The notes under the pieces were generated by a model. That model was not told where the DNA came from, made no database searches, and saw nothing but the letters and a program-made list of their open reading frames with translations. Positions 1-9,913 of a stretch of 64,000 nucleotides of DNA are shown here, piece by piece (the first letter of the stretch is position 1; each line of letters opens with the position of its first letter). The DNA comes from JALEFZ01 sp039817415 (GTDB lineage: Bacteria; Bacteroidota; Bacteroidia; J057), in contig JBCBVV010000027.1 of the NCBI GenBank assembly GCA_039817415.1, forward strand, positions 25,717 through 89,716. Direction: 5' to 3'. Both the position numbers and the translations under genes were made by a program.

Positions 1-394
1 TACGAATATAACGAGCATTTTCGTCTTTTATTATCTTTTCTTCTGAGCTGGCTTCAGAGCGTTGCACAGAGTTAAAGATATCATAATCATCGGATTCGTT
101 CTGAATGGGATTTCTTTGGACCTTGCGGAAATGGTCAATAGCGAGGTTTCGTGCGATTCTGACAACCCATGGAAGGAATTTACCTTCTTCATTGTATTTG
201 CCGCTGCGAATCATACGCACAACTTTGATCATGACTTCCTGAAATAGATCTTCAGCAACTTCACGATCTTTCACAATTAAGTAAATGGTAGTGAATACTT
301 TGCCTTTGTAGCGGTTTAGCAGTTCGTTGAAACAACGATCGTTTCCTGCCATAAAAGCTTTGATGAGGTCTTTGTCTTGTGTTTTGTTGTTCAT
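1..394 (-). CDS. ECF-type RNA polymerase sigma-70 factor, truncated by the window start
   Basis: The reverse strand reads MNNKTQDKDLIKAFMAG and continues as a typical sigma region 2: an LLNRYKGKVF core-binding helix, the acidic REVAEDLFQEV segment, then KFLPWVVRIARNLAIDHFRK. About 131 residues are visible. Region 4 lies beyond the window edge, so the C-terminus is missing. The protein should direct core RNA polymerase to alternative promoters. An in-frame ATG at 409 would add five residues; I chose 394 because a GGAAAA tract lies just upstream of it. No anti-sigma gene is visible on this side. The class is clear, the regulon is unknown. Confidence 0.9.
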   Translation of the reverse strand, partial: MNNKTQDKDLIKAFMAGNDRCFNELLNRYKGKVFTTIYLIVKDREVAEDLFQEVMIKVVRMIRSGKYNEEGKFLPWVVRIARNLAIDHFRKVQRNPIQNESDDYDIFNSVQRSEASSEEKIIKDENARYIR

Positions 395-1369
395 GAGGGG
401 ATTTTCCATACATCTAACATTAAGGGCATACCTTACCCAGCGAGAAATAAGATAAGGGATGAGTTAGTTAAGGAATGGGTGTAATAAGCTACAGGGAAGT
501 ATCGTATCGTATCTGAATAGACCTCAGTAGGCCTAAAGTAAGTTATTCCTTAAAAAAATACAAATAACTCAAGAAGAACGGCCATACGCTCTTGAGATGC
601 ACATAATATGCCAGAGTCAATATATCCTGTCTAGAAGGTAAAAAAAGTAGAATTAACAGAGGTTTAAAGGGTATGTTTGGGAAAAATTTGAGTTATAACG
701 AAAGGAAAATTAGATCTAACGAGGCAAAATATTCAAATATCCGAATGACTCGAAAAGACAAAAAGTCGTGAACATGCGAAGAAAAATCACCATAAATCAC
801 TGAACACCAAACAAATACCAAACCCAAACTATTCGATGAGAGAAAGCAACTTCAATTGTCAAATTTTCCAGTCATTGCTTTGAAAGAAAAAATGAAGGAT
901 TTTCATAATTGATCAAATGGGCGCTTGAGGCTTTGTATGCATTTATGGTCACACATCATACACAATTTTATACAGGCATGAATGAATCCGCCAAAAAAGG
1001 GAGTCAAACCGCCATAGTCTTACATCGGAATTAAGGAACAAAAGCCAGTATCTTGCATGCTAAAAAACTGACAATCAATCTAATTTAGCTTGCGCTACCC
1101 CATACTGGGTATTTTTTGCACAAATTCCTCCAGAATATAACCTCCGTTTTAGGGGAATTATTTTGCCCAACCACAAAAAGGACCAACTCTCTTTCTCAAC
1201 TCCATTTTGCCTGATCTTTTTTCGAGGATACTAGGTCTTTGAATGGTTCATTCCAACTTTACGAAAACCATTGAACCTCTTTTCGGTATTTTGATTGGGG
1301 AAATGTAACTTTATCCCCCTTGTCTGCCATGGACGTATCATGGCATTCAAATCCTAGCAACACGTCTCA
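395..1369. other. Long intergenic region without a recognised gene
   Basis: Nearly 1 kb of AT-rich DNA between the divergently oriented sigma factor and uvrA. I see no convincing reading frame, tRNA or repeat array. A 9-base inverted repeat (TTAAGGAAT at 468-476, ATTCCTTAA at 545-553) could pair in a leader transcript of the sigma gene or be chance. A TATTTTG at 1289-1295 weakly resembles the Bacteroidota -7 element and could serve uvrA. Confidence 0.6.
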
Positions 1370-4129
1370 ATGGATCAGATTTATATCAAAAACGCCCGCG
1401 TCAACAATCTCAAAAACGTTTCTGTCAGTATTGAAAGGGACAAATTGGTTGTCGTTACAGGCGTAAGTGGATCGGGAAAGTCTTCTCTGGCGTTTGACAC
1501 CTTATATGCAGAAGGGCAAAGAAGATATGTGGAGAGTTTGAGCAGTTATGCCAGGCAGTTTCTAGAGCGAATGGACAAGCCCGAGGTAGACTACATCCAA
1601 GGGATAGCTCCTGCCATTGCCATTCAGCAAAAAGTAAGCACCTCCAACCCAAGGTCAACAGTAGGAACAACAACCGAAATCTATGACTTCTTCAAACTTC
1701 TTTTCGCCAGAGCAGGGAAAACCTACTCCCCTATCTCAGGCAAGGAAGTAAGCAGAGATACCATCACGGACATTGTTGATTTTGTATTGGATCAGGACGA
1801 GGGAAGCAAAATAGCTGTCCTGGCAGAAATACCCGTTAGATCCAAAGGTTACAAGGCCGAACTAGAACTTACCCTTCAAAAAGGTTTTTCTAGAATTTGG
1901 AAGGATGGGGAGGTAGTTGACATTGAAGACGAACTTGAAATAGAAGAATTGGCAGAACAAACAAGCATGATTCTGCTAATTGACCGAACGATCGTTAAAA
2001 AAGAAGATGTCCAAACCTTCCGTACCCGACTAGCAGATAGTATTCAGACAGCCTATCATGAAGGCAGAGGAACTTGTTTGATTGCTGTAAATGGAAGAAA
2101 ACCCGTTTATTTCTCAGAAAAATTTGAAGCTGATGGAATGAGCTTTGAGCCCCCATCCGTCAACCTATTTAGCTTCAACAATCCTTATGGAGCTTGTAAA
2201 ACCTGTGAGGGATTTGGACGTGTCTTGGGCATTGATCATGATTTGGTCATCCCTGATCAGAACATGTCTATCTACGAAGGGGCAGTTGCGCCTTGGCGAG
2301 GAGAAGTCATGAATCAATACTTACAAGACTGGTTAAAGGCAGCAAGAAAGGTTGATTTTCCTATCCACAGATCCTATGAACACTTGACTGAGGATGAGAG
2401 AGAACAATTATGGGAAGGGATTGATGGAACATGGGGGATCAGAAAGTTTTTTGAGTACCTAGGTACACAAACCCACAAGATTCAGTATAGGGTGATGGTT
2501 GCCCGTTATAGAGGATATACCACCTGCCCAGATTGTAAAGGAAGCAGAATTAGAAAGGATGCCAATTATGTCAAGGTAGATGGCTACTCCATTTCGGATT
2601 TCCTATTTCTCCAATTAGATGAACTCTCTGAGACAATCAAAGGGCTTAACCTTGATGATGTAGACCAACTTATTGCAGGTAGGCTCATGGATGAAATTAC
2701 CTCCAGACTGGATTACCTCAATCGAGTGGGAGTGGGTTACCTGACCTTAAACAGAAAGATTAATACCCTTTCAGGAGGAGAAATGCAACGCATCAGATTG
2801 GCGACCTCTTTGGGAAGTGGATTGGTAGGCTCCATGTATATTCTGGACGAACCTAGCATTGGTCTCCATTCCAGAGATACGGAAAAGCTAATTTCTATTC
2901 TTGAGTCTTTGAGAGACCAAGGTAATACCGTCATCGTGGTAGAGCATGATGAAGCTGTCATGAAGGCTGCTGATCAATTGATTGACATAGGACCTGGTGC
3001 AGGAGAATTGGGGGGTGAAATCGTCTTCAATGGCAAATTTAAGCAGATGCTCAAGGCAGATACCAAAACTGCCCAATTTCTATCTGAACGAGATGAAATT
3101 TCCCTTCCCAAAAGAAGAAGAAAAGTTCAAAATAGAATTGAACTTAGAGGAGCACGCCTTCACAACTTAAAGGGAGTGGACGTAGATATTCCCTTACACG
3201 CCCTCACCCTCGTAACGGGTGTAAGTGGTTCTGGGAAAAGTACCCTCATCCAAAAAATTCTCTATCCTGCCTTGAAACGCCATTTGGGTGATTTTTCTGA
3301 TAAAGGAGGGGCATTTAAAGAATTAGGAGGGGATTTAGACCAGATCAAAAGAATTGAGATGGTAGATCAAAGTCCTGTGGGAAGATCAGCCAGATCAAAT
3401 CCAATTACCTATATCAAGGCATATGATCACATCCGAGAACTCTTTGCCAGTCAACAGTTGGCCAAGATTAAAGGCCTCAAAGCTGGGCACTTCTCCTTTA
3501 ACATTGATGGAGGGAGATGCGACAATTGCCAAGGGGAAGGATATGTAACTGTGGAAATGCAGTTTCTGCCCGATGTTAAGCTCCTTTGCGATGTATGCCA
3601 TGGGCGTCGCTTTAAGAAAAGTGTACTTGAAGTTGAGTACGAAGGGAAGAATATTTATGACATTCTAAACCTGACCATCTCAGAAGGGATAGAATTTTTC
3701 AAGAACGAAAAGAAGATTGTCAATAAGCTGGAGATTCTGGAAAGAGTAGGCTTGGGCTACCTTCGAATGGGCCAATCGACCTCTACCCTATCGGGTGGAG
3801 AGGCGCAACGGATGAAACTCGCCTTTTTCCTAAGTCAGGGATCATCTGCACAAAATGCCTTCTATATCTTTGACGAACCAACAACGGGTCTCCACTTTGA
3901 CGACATCAAAAAACTATTGGCAGCCATTAACGAATTGATCGAACGTGGCAATACCGTCTTGATCATTGAACATAACCTTGATGTTATCAAGACAGCTGAT
4001 TATTTGATCGATATAGGCCCAGAAGGAGGAAAAGATGGGGGGCAAGTTTTGTATCAAGGAGAACCAGAAGGCCTTCTGAAAGTCAAGAAGTCCCATACTG
4101 CACGATACCTCAAGGAAAAACTCGGTTAA
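1370..4129 (+). CDS. uvrA: Excinuclease ABC subunit A (UvrA)
   Basis: UvrA is the damage-recognition ATPase of nucleotide excision repair; it dimerises, loads UvrB on lesions and then leaves. Both ABC modules are present. The first has Walker A GVSGSGKSS at residues 31-39 and the signature LSGGEMQRIRLA followed by ILDEPSIGLH. The second has GVSGSGKSTLI, LSGGEAQRMKLA and FDEPTTGLHFDD. The zinc-binding pairs CKTC/CPDC in the insertion and CDNC/CDVC in the second half are intact. At 919 residues it is close to normal family length. The GTCTCAATGG context has no strong ribosome site. It is followed in the same direction by the GWxTD gene after about 80 bases. Bacteroidota may carry more than one UvrA; this looks like the full canonical type. 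Confidence 0.97.
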   Translation: MDQIYIKNARVNNLKNVSVSIERDKLVVVTGVSGSGKSSLAFDTLYAEGQRRYVESLSSYARQFLERMDKPEVDYIQGIAPAIAIQQKVSTSNPRSTVGTTTEIYDFFKLLFARAGKTYSPISGKEVSRDTITDIVDFVLDQDEGSKIAVLAEIPVRSKGYKAELELTLQKGFSRIWKDGEVVDIEDELEIEELAEQTSMILLIDRTIVKKEDVQTFRTRLADSIQTAYHEGRGTCLIAVNGRKPVYFSEKFEADGMSFEPPSVNLFSFNNPYGACKTCEGFGRVLGIDHDLVIPDQNMSIYEGAVAPWRGEVMNQYLQDWLKAARKVDFPIHRSYEHLTEDEREQLWEGIDGTWGIRKFFEYLGTQTHKIQYRVMVARYRGYTTCPDCKGSRIRKDANYVKVDGYSISDFLFLQLDELSETIKGLNLDDVDQLIAGRLMDEITSRLDYLNRVGVGYLTLNRKINTLSGGEMQRIRLATSLGSGLVGSMYILDEPSIGLHSRDTEKLISILESLRDQGNTVIVVEHDEAVMKAADQLIDIGPGAGELGGEIVFNGKFKQMLKADTKTAQFLSERDEISLPKRRRKVQNRIELRGARLHNLKGVDVDIPLHALTLVTGVSGSGKSTLIQKILYPALKRHLGDFSDKGGAFKELGGDLDQIKRIEMVDQSPVGRSARSNPITYIKAYDHIRELFASQQLAKIKGLKAGHFSFNIDGGRCDNCQGEGYVTVEMQFLPDVKLLCDVCHGRRFKKSVLEVEYEGKNIYDILNLTISEGIEFFKNEKKIVNKLEILERVGLGYLRMGQSTSTLSGGEAQRMKLAFFLSQGSSAQNAFYIFDEPTTGLHFDDIKKLLAAINELIERGNTVLIIEHNLDVIKTADYLIDIGPEGGKDGGQVLYQGEPEGLLKVKKSHTARYLKEKLG

Positions 4130-4210
4130 TACAAATTCCCCACTTCACACCACCCAAGCTGGATGTAAAATTCAGCCCTATTTCTTATTTTTAGGAGATA
4201 GACTAAAATT

Positions 4211-5746
4211 ATGAAGAAGGTCGCATTTCTTTTTTTGATACTCTCCTCCACTATTCTATTTGGACAGGAGGGAAAAAAGACAAGTCCTCCGGGGCTTTTC
4301 ATGGATGTCTGTCGCTTTAACCTCCCTATGTTGGAAAGCGGCAATGGACTCAACAATTTGTCGGGTGCACCTTTTGTAGAAATACACTTAGCCGTTGCGG
4401 GTAGCAGCCTTATGTTCCAGGCCGAAGCGGCCGACATATTTCAGGCCAATGTAGGAATTGACATCCAGCTTTACCGATTAGAAGGCACGGATACAGTCTT
4501 GGTAGACAAGGATAAATATACCCTTCGTCTCCCTCCCGAAAGAAGATTGACCGATACGACTCTTAATTCAAAGCAAAAGGCCAATCTCCTCAATGTCCAT
4601 ACCCTTCGCCTCGAGCCAGGAACATACCTAGCGAGATCATATGCCGTGGATAATAACAATTCTGACCTCCCACAAGCAAAAGCAGAAGCCGAATTCATGG
4701 TGGACAGATTGAAAAGTGATAATATGAGCTTCAGCGATATCAAATGGTCCGCTGGAGAAATGCCTCGTATAGGAAATAAGAAAGGAAAAGGGGGAAGAGA
4801 GGAAATCATTCCCATGGTAACCAATTCGACTTTTTTTAATGAAGATACCCTTTCCTTCTATCAAGAAATCTACAATTCCAAAGACCTTTTTGACGACAAA
4901 TTTTTCATTCGCTCTGCCATTTATCAAGGTTCGGATAACAACCGATTGTGGAATTACCAAACTGTAGAGCAAACCCGTGATCCACTGATTATCAATGTTT
5001 ACAAGGGATCCATTCCTATTGCCAATTTACCCTCCAATATATACTACCTACAGGTAGAGTGCTTTGATCCTAAAAAAGGGATCATGAAAACCCATAAGCA
5101 AAAGTTCTATGTCTACAATTCGAGGCTGGAAGGAGATTATGGGGCAGATGTCTTTTCTGAAAATTCTGAAATGGATATTTTCAATAAGTACACGGAGGAG
5201 GAATTGGAATACTTCCTGAGGACATTGGAATACAGGGTACAAAATGAAGAGAGAGGGGCTATTCGCCTACTAGATAATTACGACAAAAAGCGAAATTATC
5301 TCTATCGATACTTTGGGATGAGGAAGAAGAAAGGCTACACCATTACCCAGATGTGGAATGGCTACATCCAAGCCCTTGAATACGTCAACAACAACTTTAA
5401 GTCTACCATAAAGGAGGGATATCAGACAGACCGAGGGCGTGTTTTGCTTACTTATGGCATCCCCAATCACAAGGATGTACACCCAAGAGAAGCTGGCCTT
5501 TTGCCCTATGAAATCTGGCGTTACAACAACCTAGGTCCACAAAGTAACGTGATTTTCGTATTTTTCGATCCTGATTTAGCGACCAATGAATTTCCCTTGC
5601 TTCATTCCAATAAGTATGGGGAAATTAACAATCCAAGGTGGCGGACTATTCTAAACAACCAGAACAAAGGACAGGCCGCTGGCATTATTGACTATGAAAC
5701 GGACGAGCTTCGATACAACACGAATCTAGACCTGGACGACAACTAA
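4211..5746 (+). CDS. Exported GWxTD domain-containing protein
   Basis: A 511-residue protein with a signal peptide (MKKVAFLFLILSSTILFGQ). The C-terminal third carries the GWxTD-type motif as GYQTDRGRVLLTYGIP followed by PYEIWRYNN and a VIFVFFDPD strand, the hallmark of this Bacteroidota/Acidobacteriota family. Trp is replaced by Tyr in the motif. The N-terminal part is predicted beta-rich and not assigned. The family has no established biochemical role. A purine-rich TAGGAGA about a dozen bases before the ATG supports the start. It sits between uvrA and an acyltransferase, whose start lies only about 38 bases beyond its stop, so these two are probably cotranscribed. Confidence 0.85.
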   Translation: MKKVAFLFLILSSTILFGQEGKKTSPPGLFMDVCRFNLPMLESGNGLNNLSGAPFVEIHLAVAGSSLMFQAEAADIFQANVGIDIQLYRLEGTDTVLVDKDKYTLRLPPERRLTDTTLNSKQKANLLNVHTLRLEPGTYLARSYAVDNNNSDLPQAKAEAEFMVDRLKSDNMSFSDIKWSAGEMPRIGNKKGKGGREEIIPMVTNSTFFNEDTLSFYQEIYNSKDLFDDKFFIRSAIYQGSDNNRLWNYQTVEQTRDPLIINVYKGSIPIANLPSNIYYLQVECFDPKKGIMKTHKQKFYVYNSRLEGDYGADVFSENSEMDIFNKYTEEELEYFLRTLEYRVQNEERGAIRLLDNYDKKRNYLYRYFGMRKKKGYTITQMWNGYIQALEYVNNNFKSTIKEGYQTDRGRVLLTYGIPNHKDVHPREAGLLPYEIWRYNNLGPQSNVIFVFFDPDLATNEFPLLHSNKYGEINNPRWRTILNNQNKGQAAGIIDYETDELRYNTNLDLDDN

Positions 5747-5784
5747 GAAGAAACAACATCCTATTTAACAACATCGCATACCGA

Positions 5785-6714
5785 TTGGTATTCGGCATAC
5801 TCTATGTGCTGAGTCTGATGCCGTGGTTCCTATGGTACGGGATCAGTCATCTTGGCTATTGGGTCCTAAAATACGGGATCAAATACCGTCATCACGTCAT
5901 TAGAGACAATATTGAACAATGCTTCCCAGAAAAGTCAAAAGAGGAGCATGACAAAATTATAGATGGATTTTATAGGCATTTCTGTGATCTATGGGTAGAG
6001 ACGATCAAGGGTCTAAGCATGTCTAGGTCCGAGGTGGAAAAGAGGGTCATTATTCGGAATCCTGAAGTTTGGCAAGAGCTTGTTGATCTCAAAAAGGGAG
6101 CCTTATTGCTAGCAGGGCACTATGCCAATTTCGAGTTATTTGGATCAAGAATGGACATATTATCTGATGGGGTAAAGGCAGGTTATTGTGTATACACACC
6201 TCCCAAGAGCCATATCCTAGACCAATTAATCATTTATAGTAGAGCGCGTTATAACCATCGAGCTACCCACCAGAGAATGATTCCTAGGAGGAAATATGTA
6301 CGTAAGATTCATACTTTCAAGGAGGAACCTATCTTTGTAGTGATTTTAGGAGATCAATCCCCACACAAAAATCAACGAGCTTATTACAGTCAGTTTCTAG
6401 GTAGAGAAACTGCCTTTTTTACCAGTTCTGCCCGCTATGCTGTAGAGTTTGGCTTTGAGCTATTTTTTGCTGAAGTAGAGAAAGTGAAGCGGGGATATTA
6501 TGCCATTAATTTTCACAAAATCCCGGTTAAGCCAAGCTCTTCTAGGAGAATCGAAACCATTCATGAACTGACAGATACTCAAATCGGTTTTTATGAACGC
6601 ATGATCAGGAAAGAACCTTCATACTGGCTTTGGTCTCACAAAAGATGGAAAAGAGAAAGAACACCCAAGGATACTATCTCCCCTACGCTAGAAGCAAATT
6701 CCATGGGGATTTAG
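5785..6714 (+). CDS. LpxL/HtrB-like lysophospholipid or lipid A acyltransferase
   Basis: Members of this family move an acyl chain from acyl-ACP to a lipid A precursor or another lipid at the inner membrane. The protein starts with a hydrophobic anchor (ILYVLSLMPWFLWYG), then shows the HX4E catalytic motif in LLLAGHYANFELF and the GDQSPHKNQ segment typical of pfam Lip_A_acyltrans. Length, 309 residues, is normal. No ATG lies in frame between the upstream stop at 5695 and 5818, and a start at 5818 would remove half of the anchor, so TTG at 5785 is the likely start. Homologues with a related anchor support this. Substrate is not determined; ornithine or other amino lipids are alternatives. Confidence 0.85.
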   Translation: MVFGILYVLSLMPWFLWYGISHLGYWVLKYGIKYRHHVIRDNIEQCFPEKSKEEHDKIIDGFYRHFCDLWVETIKGLSMSRSEVEKRVIIRNPEVWQELVDLKKGALLLAGHYANFELFGSRMDILSDGVKAGYCVYTPPKSHILDQLIIYSRARYNHRATHQRMIPRRKYVRKIHTFKEEPIFVVILGDQSPHKNQRAYYSQFLGRETAFFTSSARYAVEFGFELFFAEVEKVKRGYYAINFHKIPVKPSSSRRIETIHELTDTQIGFYERMIRKEPSYWLWSHKRWKRERTPKDTISPTLEANSMGI

Positions 6715-6793
6715 CCAACAAAGAGGCGTCTGATTCGTTCATTCCATGTATTATCTCTATATTAGGAGAAAGCTTAATCGACAAAACTGAAGT

Positions 6794-7135
6794 ATGTTTA
6801 ATTTTCCGGATATGATGGGAAAGTTTCAGGAGATGCAAGATCGCCTGAAAGAAGTTAGGTCTTCCCTTGACCAAATTGTAGTGGAAGCTGAAGCAGGTGG
6901 CGGAATGGTTCGTGTAAAAGCCAATGGGAATCGTAAAATCATGAAAATTGAGGTTGATCCTGTTGTAATTGACAAAGACGATCCTGAGATCATGTCAGAT
7001 TTGATTGCTGCAGCTGTCAACAAAGCGCTTGATAAAGCGGAGGAAGAAGGCAGGAAGAAAATGGAAGGGGCTACCAAGGGGATGCTACCAAATATTCCAG
7101 GCTTGGATCTTAGCAAATTCGGTATGGGAAATTGA
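6794..7135 (+). CDS. YbaB/EbfC family nucleoid-associated protein
   Basis: A 113-residue protein with the YbaB/EbfC layout: an N-terminal helix rich in Met and Gln (MMGKFQEMQDRLKEV), a central glycine stretch and beta strands (EAGGGMVRVKANG), and a second helix (MSDLIAAAVNKALDKAEEE). Homologues are dimeric tweezers that bind DNA without strong sequence specificity. In many bacteria ybaB lies between dnaX and recR; here that context is absent. It is followed by a terminator at 7165-7190, which ends this plus-strand run before the glycosyltransferase. Confidence 0.93.
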   Translation: MFNFPDMMGKFQEMQDRLKEVRSSLDQIVVEAEAGGGMVRVKANGNRKIMKIEVDPVVIDKDDPEIMSDLIAAAVNKALDKAEEEGRKKMEGATKGMLPNIPGLDLSKFGMGN

Positions 7136-7164
7136 ACCCTATCCAAATAGATTTGTAATATTAC

Positions 7165-7190
7165 GCGGGCATGTAGCCCGCTATTTTTTT
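7165..7190 (+). terminator. Intrinsic terminator after the YbaB gene
   Basis: GCGGGC (7165-7170) pairs with GCCCGC (7176-7181) around loop ATGTA and is followed by TATTTTTTT. It lies 22 bases before the next ATG. Confidence 0.8.
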
Positions 7191-7211
7191 GGCCAAATAT
7201 TTAGCCATCAT

Positions 7212-8255
7212 ATGAACGCTGTAACTGTCGTTATCCTGAATTGGAATGGGAAAAAGTTTCTTCAGGACTTTCTTCCTTCTGTATTAGCCACTACCTATCC
7301 CATGACAAGAATCCTAGTGGTCGACAATGGATCAACAGATGATAGCGTCTCGTTTACTAAGGAGAATTTTCCGGGGGTCGATGTACTAGAACTTGCAGAG
7401 AATCACGGGTTTGCTGAGGGGAATAATCGGGCTATGGCTGAAATTGATTCTCCTTATCTCGTACTTTTGAACAGCGACGTCGAAGTAACCCCATCATGGT
7501 TGGAGCCCATGGTTCGCTTGATGGATGAACGCCCAGAATTAGCTGCCATTCAGCCCAAAATCAGAGCCTATCATCAAAAAGACCATTTTGAATATGCAGG
7601 GGCTTCAGGAGGCTACTTAGACAAATACGGCTATCCTTTCTGTAGGGGAAGGGTGTTTGATACCCTTGAAAAAGACAATGGACAGTATGACCAACCTATT
7701 GACGTCTTTTGGGCAACAGGGGCGGCTATTATGATCCGTAAGTCTGTCATTGACGAAATTGGTCTGTTTGAGAAAGATTTTTTCGCTCACATGGAGGAAA
7801 TTGACTTCTGCTGGAGAGCCCAAAATCACGGTTACAAACTAGCCTGTCAGCCCGCATCAGTAGTTTACCACGTAGGTGGGGGCACCCTTCCGCAAGGCAA
7901 TCCTAGAAAAACCTACCTCAATGCTCGCAATGGACTGAGTATGATGTACAGAAACCTTCCAAAGGGGAAACTTGTCTCACATCTATTCGTTCGCATGATA
8001 TTAGATGGCATTTGGGCATTACAAACGCTCACCAAGGGAGATACAAAGTCTATTGGTGCCATCCTAAAGGCGCATATGCACTTCTATGGCTTAATAGGCA
8101 AATGGAGGAAAGAAAGGAGAAGAATGTATGGCAAGGGTCCAAAGGATTTCCCCAAAGGAGGCTTCTATCCTTCTTCTGTGGTTTGGTCCTATTTTATGGG
8201 AGGGAAAAAGAAGTGGTCTGATCTCATCAATTCTCCTGAGAGGGCTTCCAAATAG
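7212..8255 (+). CDS. Family 2 glycosyltransferase
   Basis: A 347-residue GT-A fold enzyme of the WcaA/RfbN-like type, expected to add a sugar from a nucleotide donor to a surface polysaccharide or lipid. Visible motifs: VVILNWNGKKFL at the N-terminus, VVDNGSTDDS at residues 36-45, and the DXD-equivalent LLNSDVEV at 85-92. Next comes an acceptor-side block with FFAHMEEIDFCWRA and YHVGGGTLP. ATG 7212 fits the beginning of the first beta strand; the frame extends upstream through the YbaB gene, but that part is not conserved-looking. Donor and acceptor are unknown. Its last 29 bases overlap the convergent lipoprotein gene. Confidence 0.92.
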   Translation: MNAVTVVILNWNGKKFLQDFLPSVLATTYPMTRILVVDNGSTDDSVSFTKENFPGVDVLELAENHGFAEGNNRAMAEIDSPYLVLLNSDVEVTPSWLEPMVRLMDERPELAAIQPKIRAYHQKDHFEYAGASGGYLDKYGYPFCRGRVFDTLEKDNGQYDQPIDVFWATGAAIMIRKSVIDEIGLFEKDFFAHMEEIDFCWRAQNHGYKLACQPASVVYHVGGGTLPQGNPRKTYLNARNGLSMMYRNLPKGKLVSHLFVRMILDGIWALQTLTKGDTKSIGAILKAHMHFYGLIGKWRKERRRMYGKGPKDFPKGGFYPSSVVWSYFMGGKKKWSDLINSPERASK

Positions 8256-8598
8256 GATGTACTTCTTCGATATAAGAAAATTGTGCGATTCTTTTCAAAT
8301 GGGTGAGATGTGCAGGACTTACGGGGGAAAACGTACAGTAATAATGGTTGGGAGAACAACTATCATCTGGCTGATCAATTACCTCCAAATCAGGATGAAT
8401 CTGTCTTACTTGCTCTACCAGCATGGGTTCATTGGGGATACAAAAAGCATATCCATGTAGATGGGACTTTCTTACCTCTTCTAAAGCTGCAAGATCAAAT
8501 TTCACTTTTTCCTTCCAACCTTCTTCAGGAGAAAAAGACCCACAGGCTGTTAGGCAAAACGAAAGCAAGAAGAATATTGATATACCTAAGAATCTCAT
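8227..8598 (-). CDS. Small hypothetical lipoprotein
   Basis: The reverse strand encodes MRFLGISIFFLLSFCLTACGS, a clean lipoprotein signal with lipobox LTAC, followed by about 105 residues of mature protein that I do not recognise. The mature part contains four further cysteines (YAFCIP, DDSCSP, HYYCTF), possibly forming disulphides in the periplasm. An in-frame ATG at 8619 would lengthen the signal by seven residues. Overlapping plus-strand reading frames lack such signals. It is convergent with the glycosyltransferase gene and overlaps its end. Confidence 0.7.
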   Translation of the reverse strand: MRFLGISIFFLLSFCLTACGSFSPEEGWKEKVKFDLAALEEVRKSHLHGYAFCIPNEPMLVEQVRQIHPDLEVIDQPDDSCSPNHYYCTFSPVSPAHLTHLKRIAQFSYIEEVHPIWKPSQEN

Positions 8599-8698
8599 AA
8601 CATATACGAAAAAACGCATACAATATATTTCAAGATGCTTAACTATGAAAATTCCCTAATAGTTTTGTGGACTTATCAACAAAAATTTCTAGGCCTCT

Positions 8699-9856
8699 TT
8701 ATCCAATTTTTTCCCGCACCCAATTTCTTGTGAGTTGATCTGTCTTGAATAAATCTTCTAGGGAAGGTTGTTGTATAAAAGGAAGTTGTGTCATCGCCTC
8801 CTCATTTAGGTCTCCAATATCGGTGAAGCGTATTTTTTCCTCCAGGAAAGCCCTATTGGTAATTTCATTGGCAGCATTCAAAATACAGGCAATATTTCCC
8901 CCCAAATCCATGGCCTTATAGGCAAGAGCCAGATTTTTAAATACGGAAGTATCACATCTTTCAAAAGTAAGCTGAGGGTAATCAAGGAAATCGAATCGCT
9001 TAAAGCTGTTTTTCAGACGTTGAGGGTAGGCCATTGCATATTGAATGGGAAGCTTCATATCGGGAAGTCCCAATTGCGCCTTCATAGAACCATCCTGATA
9101 CTGTACAATGGAATGAATGATGGACTGAGGATGGACAATTACATCTATTTGTTCGTCCTCCAGGTCAAACAAAAATTTTGCTTCAATGACTTCTAATCCT
9201 TTATTCATCATAGAAGCCGAATCAATCGTTATTTTTGCCCCCATCTCCCAATTGGGGTGTTTCAAGGCTTGAGAGGGTTTTACCTCACGCAATTGATCCA
9301 ATGAATATCCTCTAAAAGGGCCTCCTGATGCTGTGAGGTAAATTTTCTCTATGGGATTATTCTCTTCACCTACATGGGACTGAAACAAGGCAGAATGCTC
9401 ACTGTCAACGGGAATGATGGAGATTTTATGTTGATGGGCCAATTCGTTGATCAATTCTCCAGCAACGACAAGGGTTTCTTTATTCGCTAGGGCAATGTCT
9501 TTACCTGCTTTGATAGAGGCTACCGTAGGTCTCAAACCAGAGAAGCCCACCAGAGCTGTCAGTACCATGTCCACATCGTCTCTTTCTACGACCTCACAAA
9601 GAGCCTCCGAACCTGCCTTTACCTCAATTTCCGTTGAACTTAACGCCTCTTTTACTTGAGAATACTTATTCTCATTTGCGATGACAACTACTTTTGGCTT
9701 GACTTGTAAGGCTTGCTGAATAAGTAAATCGGCATTATTACCTGCTGTGAGTACAATGACTTCAAATTGATGGGGATGTTCTTCTACTACTTCTATGGCC
9801 TGGGTGCCAATGGAACCTGTAGAACCGAGTATAGCGAGTCGCTTTGGAGAGGGCAT
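8699..9856 (-). CDS. dxr: 1-deoxy-D-xylulose 5-phosphate reductoisomerase
   Basis: Dxr converts DXP to 2-C-methyl-D-erythritol 4-phosphate using NADPH and a divalent metal, the committed step of the MEP isoprenoid pathway. The NADPH loop GSTGSIGTQ is at residues 11-19. ALANKETLVVAGE at 122-134 belongs to the hinge. The metal-binding acid triplet appears as D151-S152-E153 in IPVDSEHSALFQ. The downstream blocks LTASGGPFRG, HPNWEMGAKITID and MMNKGLEVIEA are intact. Length, 385 residues, is normal. The gene stands with two small minus-strand genes upstream; no rseP gene, its frequent partner, is seen here. Fosmidomycin sensitivity would be expected from the intact site. Confidence 0.97.
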   Translation of the reverse strand: MPSPKRLAILGSTGSIGTQAIEVVEEHPHQFEVIVLTAGNNADLLIQQALQVKPKVVVIANENKYSQVKEALSSTEIEVKAGSEALCEVVERDDVDMVLTALVGFSGLRPTVASIKAGKDIALANKETLVVAGELINELAHQHKISIIPVDSEHSALFQSHVGEENNPIEKIYLTASGGPFRGYSLDQLREVKPSQALKHPNWEMGAKITIDSASMMNKGLEVIEAKFLFDLEDEQIDVIVHPQSIIHSIVQYQDGSMKAQLGLPDMKLPIQYAMAYPQRLKNSFKRFDFLDYPQLTFERCDTSVFKNLALAYKAMDLGGNIACILNAANEITNRAFLEEKIRFTDIGDLNEEAMTQLPFIQQPSLEDLFKTDQLTRNWVREKIG

Positions 9857-9913
9857 GTAATTTTTCTGCCAATATACGAAAGCCCGTAGGAAATTAAGCT
9901 AGGGAGGCTCAGC

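Noticed and set aside
8310..8659. Plus-strand short frames over the small lipoprotein gene
   Set aside because: The minus strand has a clean lipoprotein signal; the plus frames show nothing.
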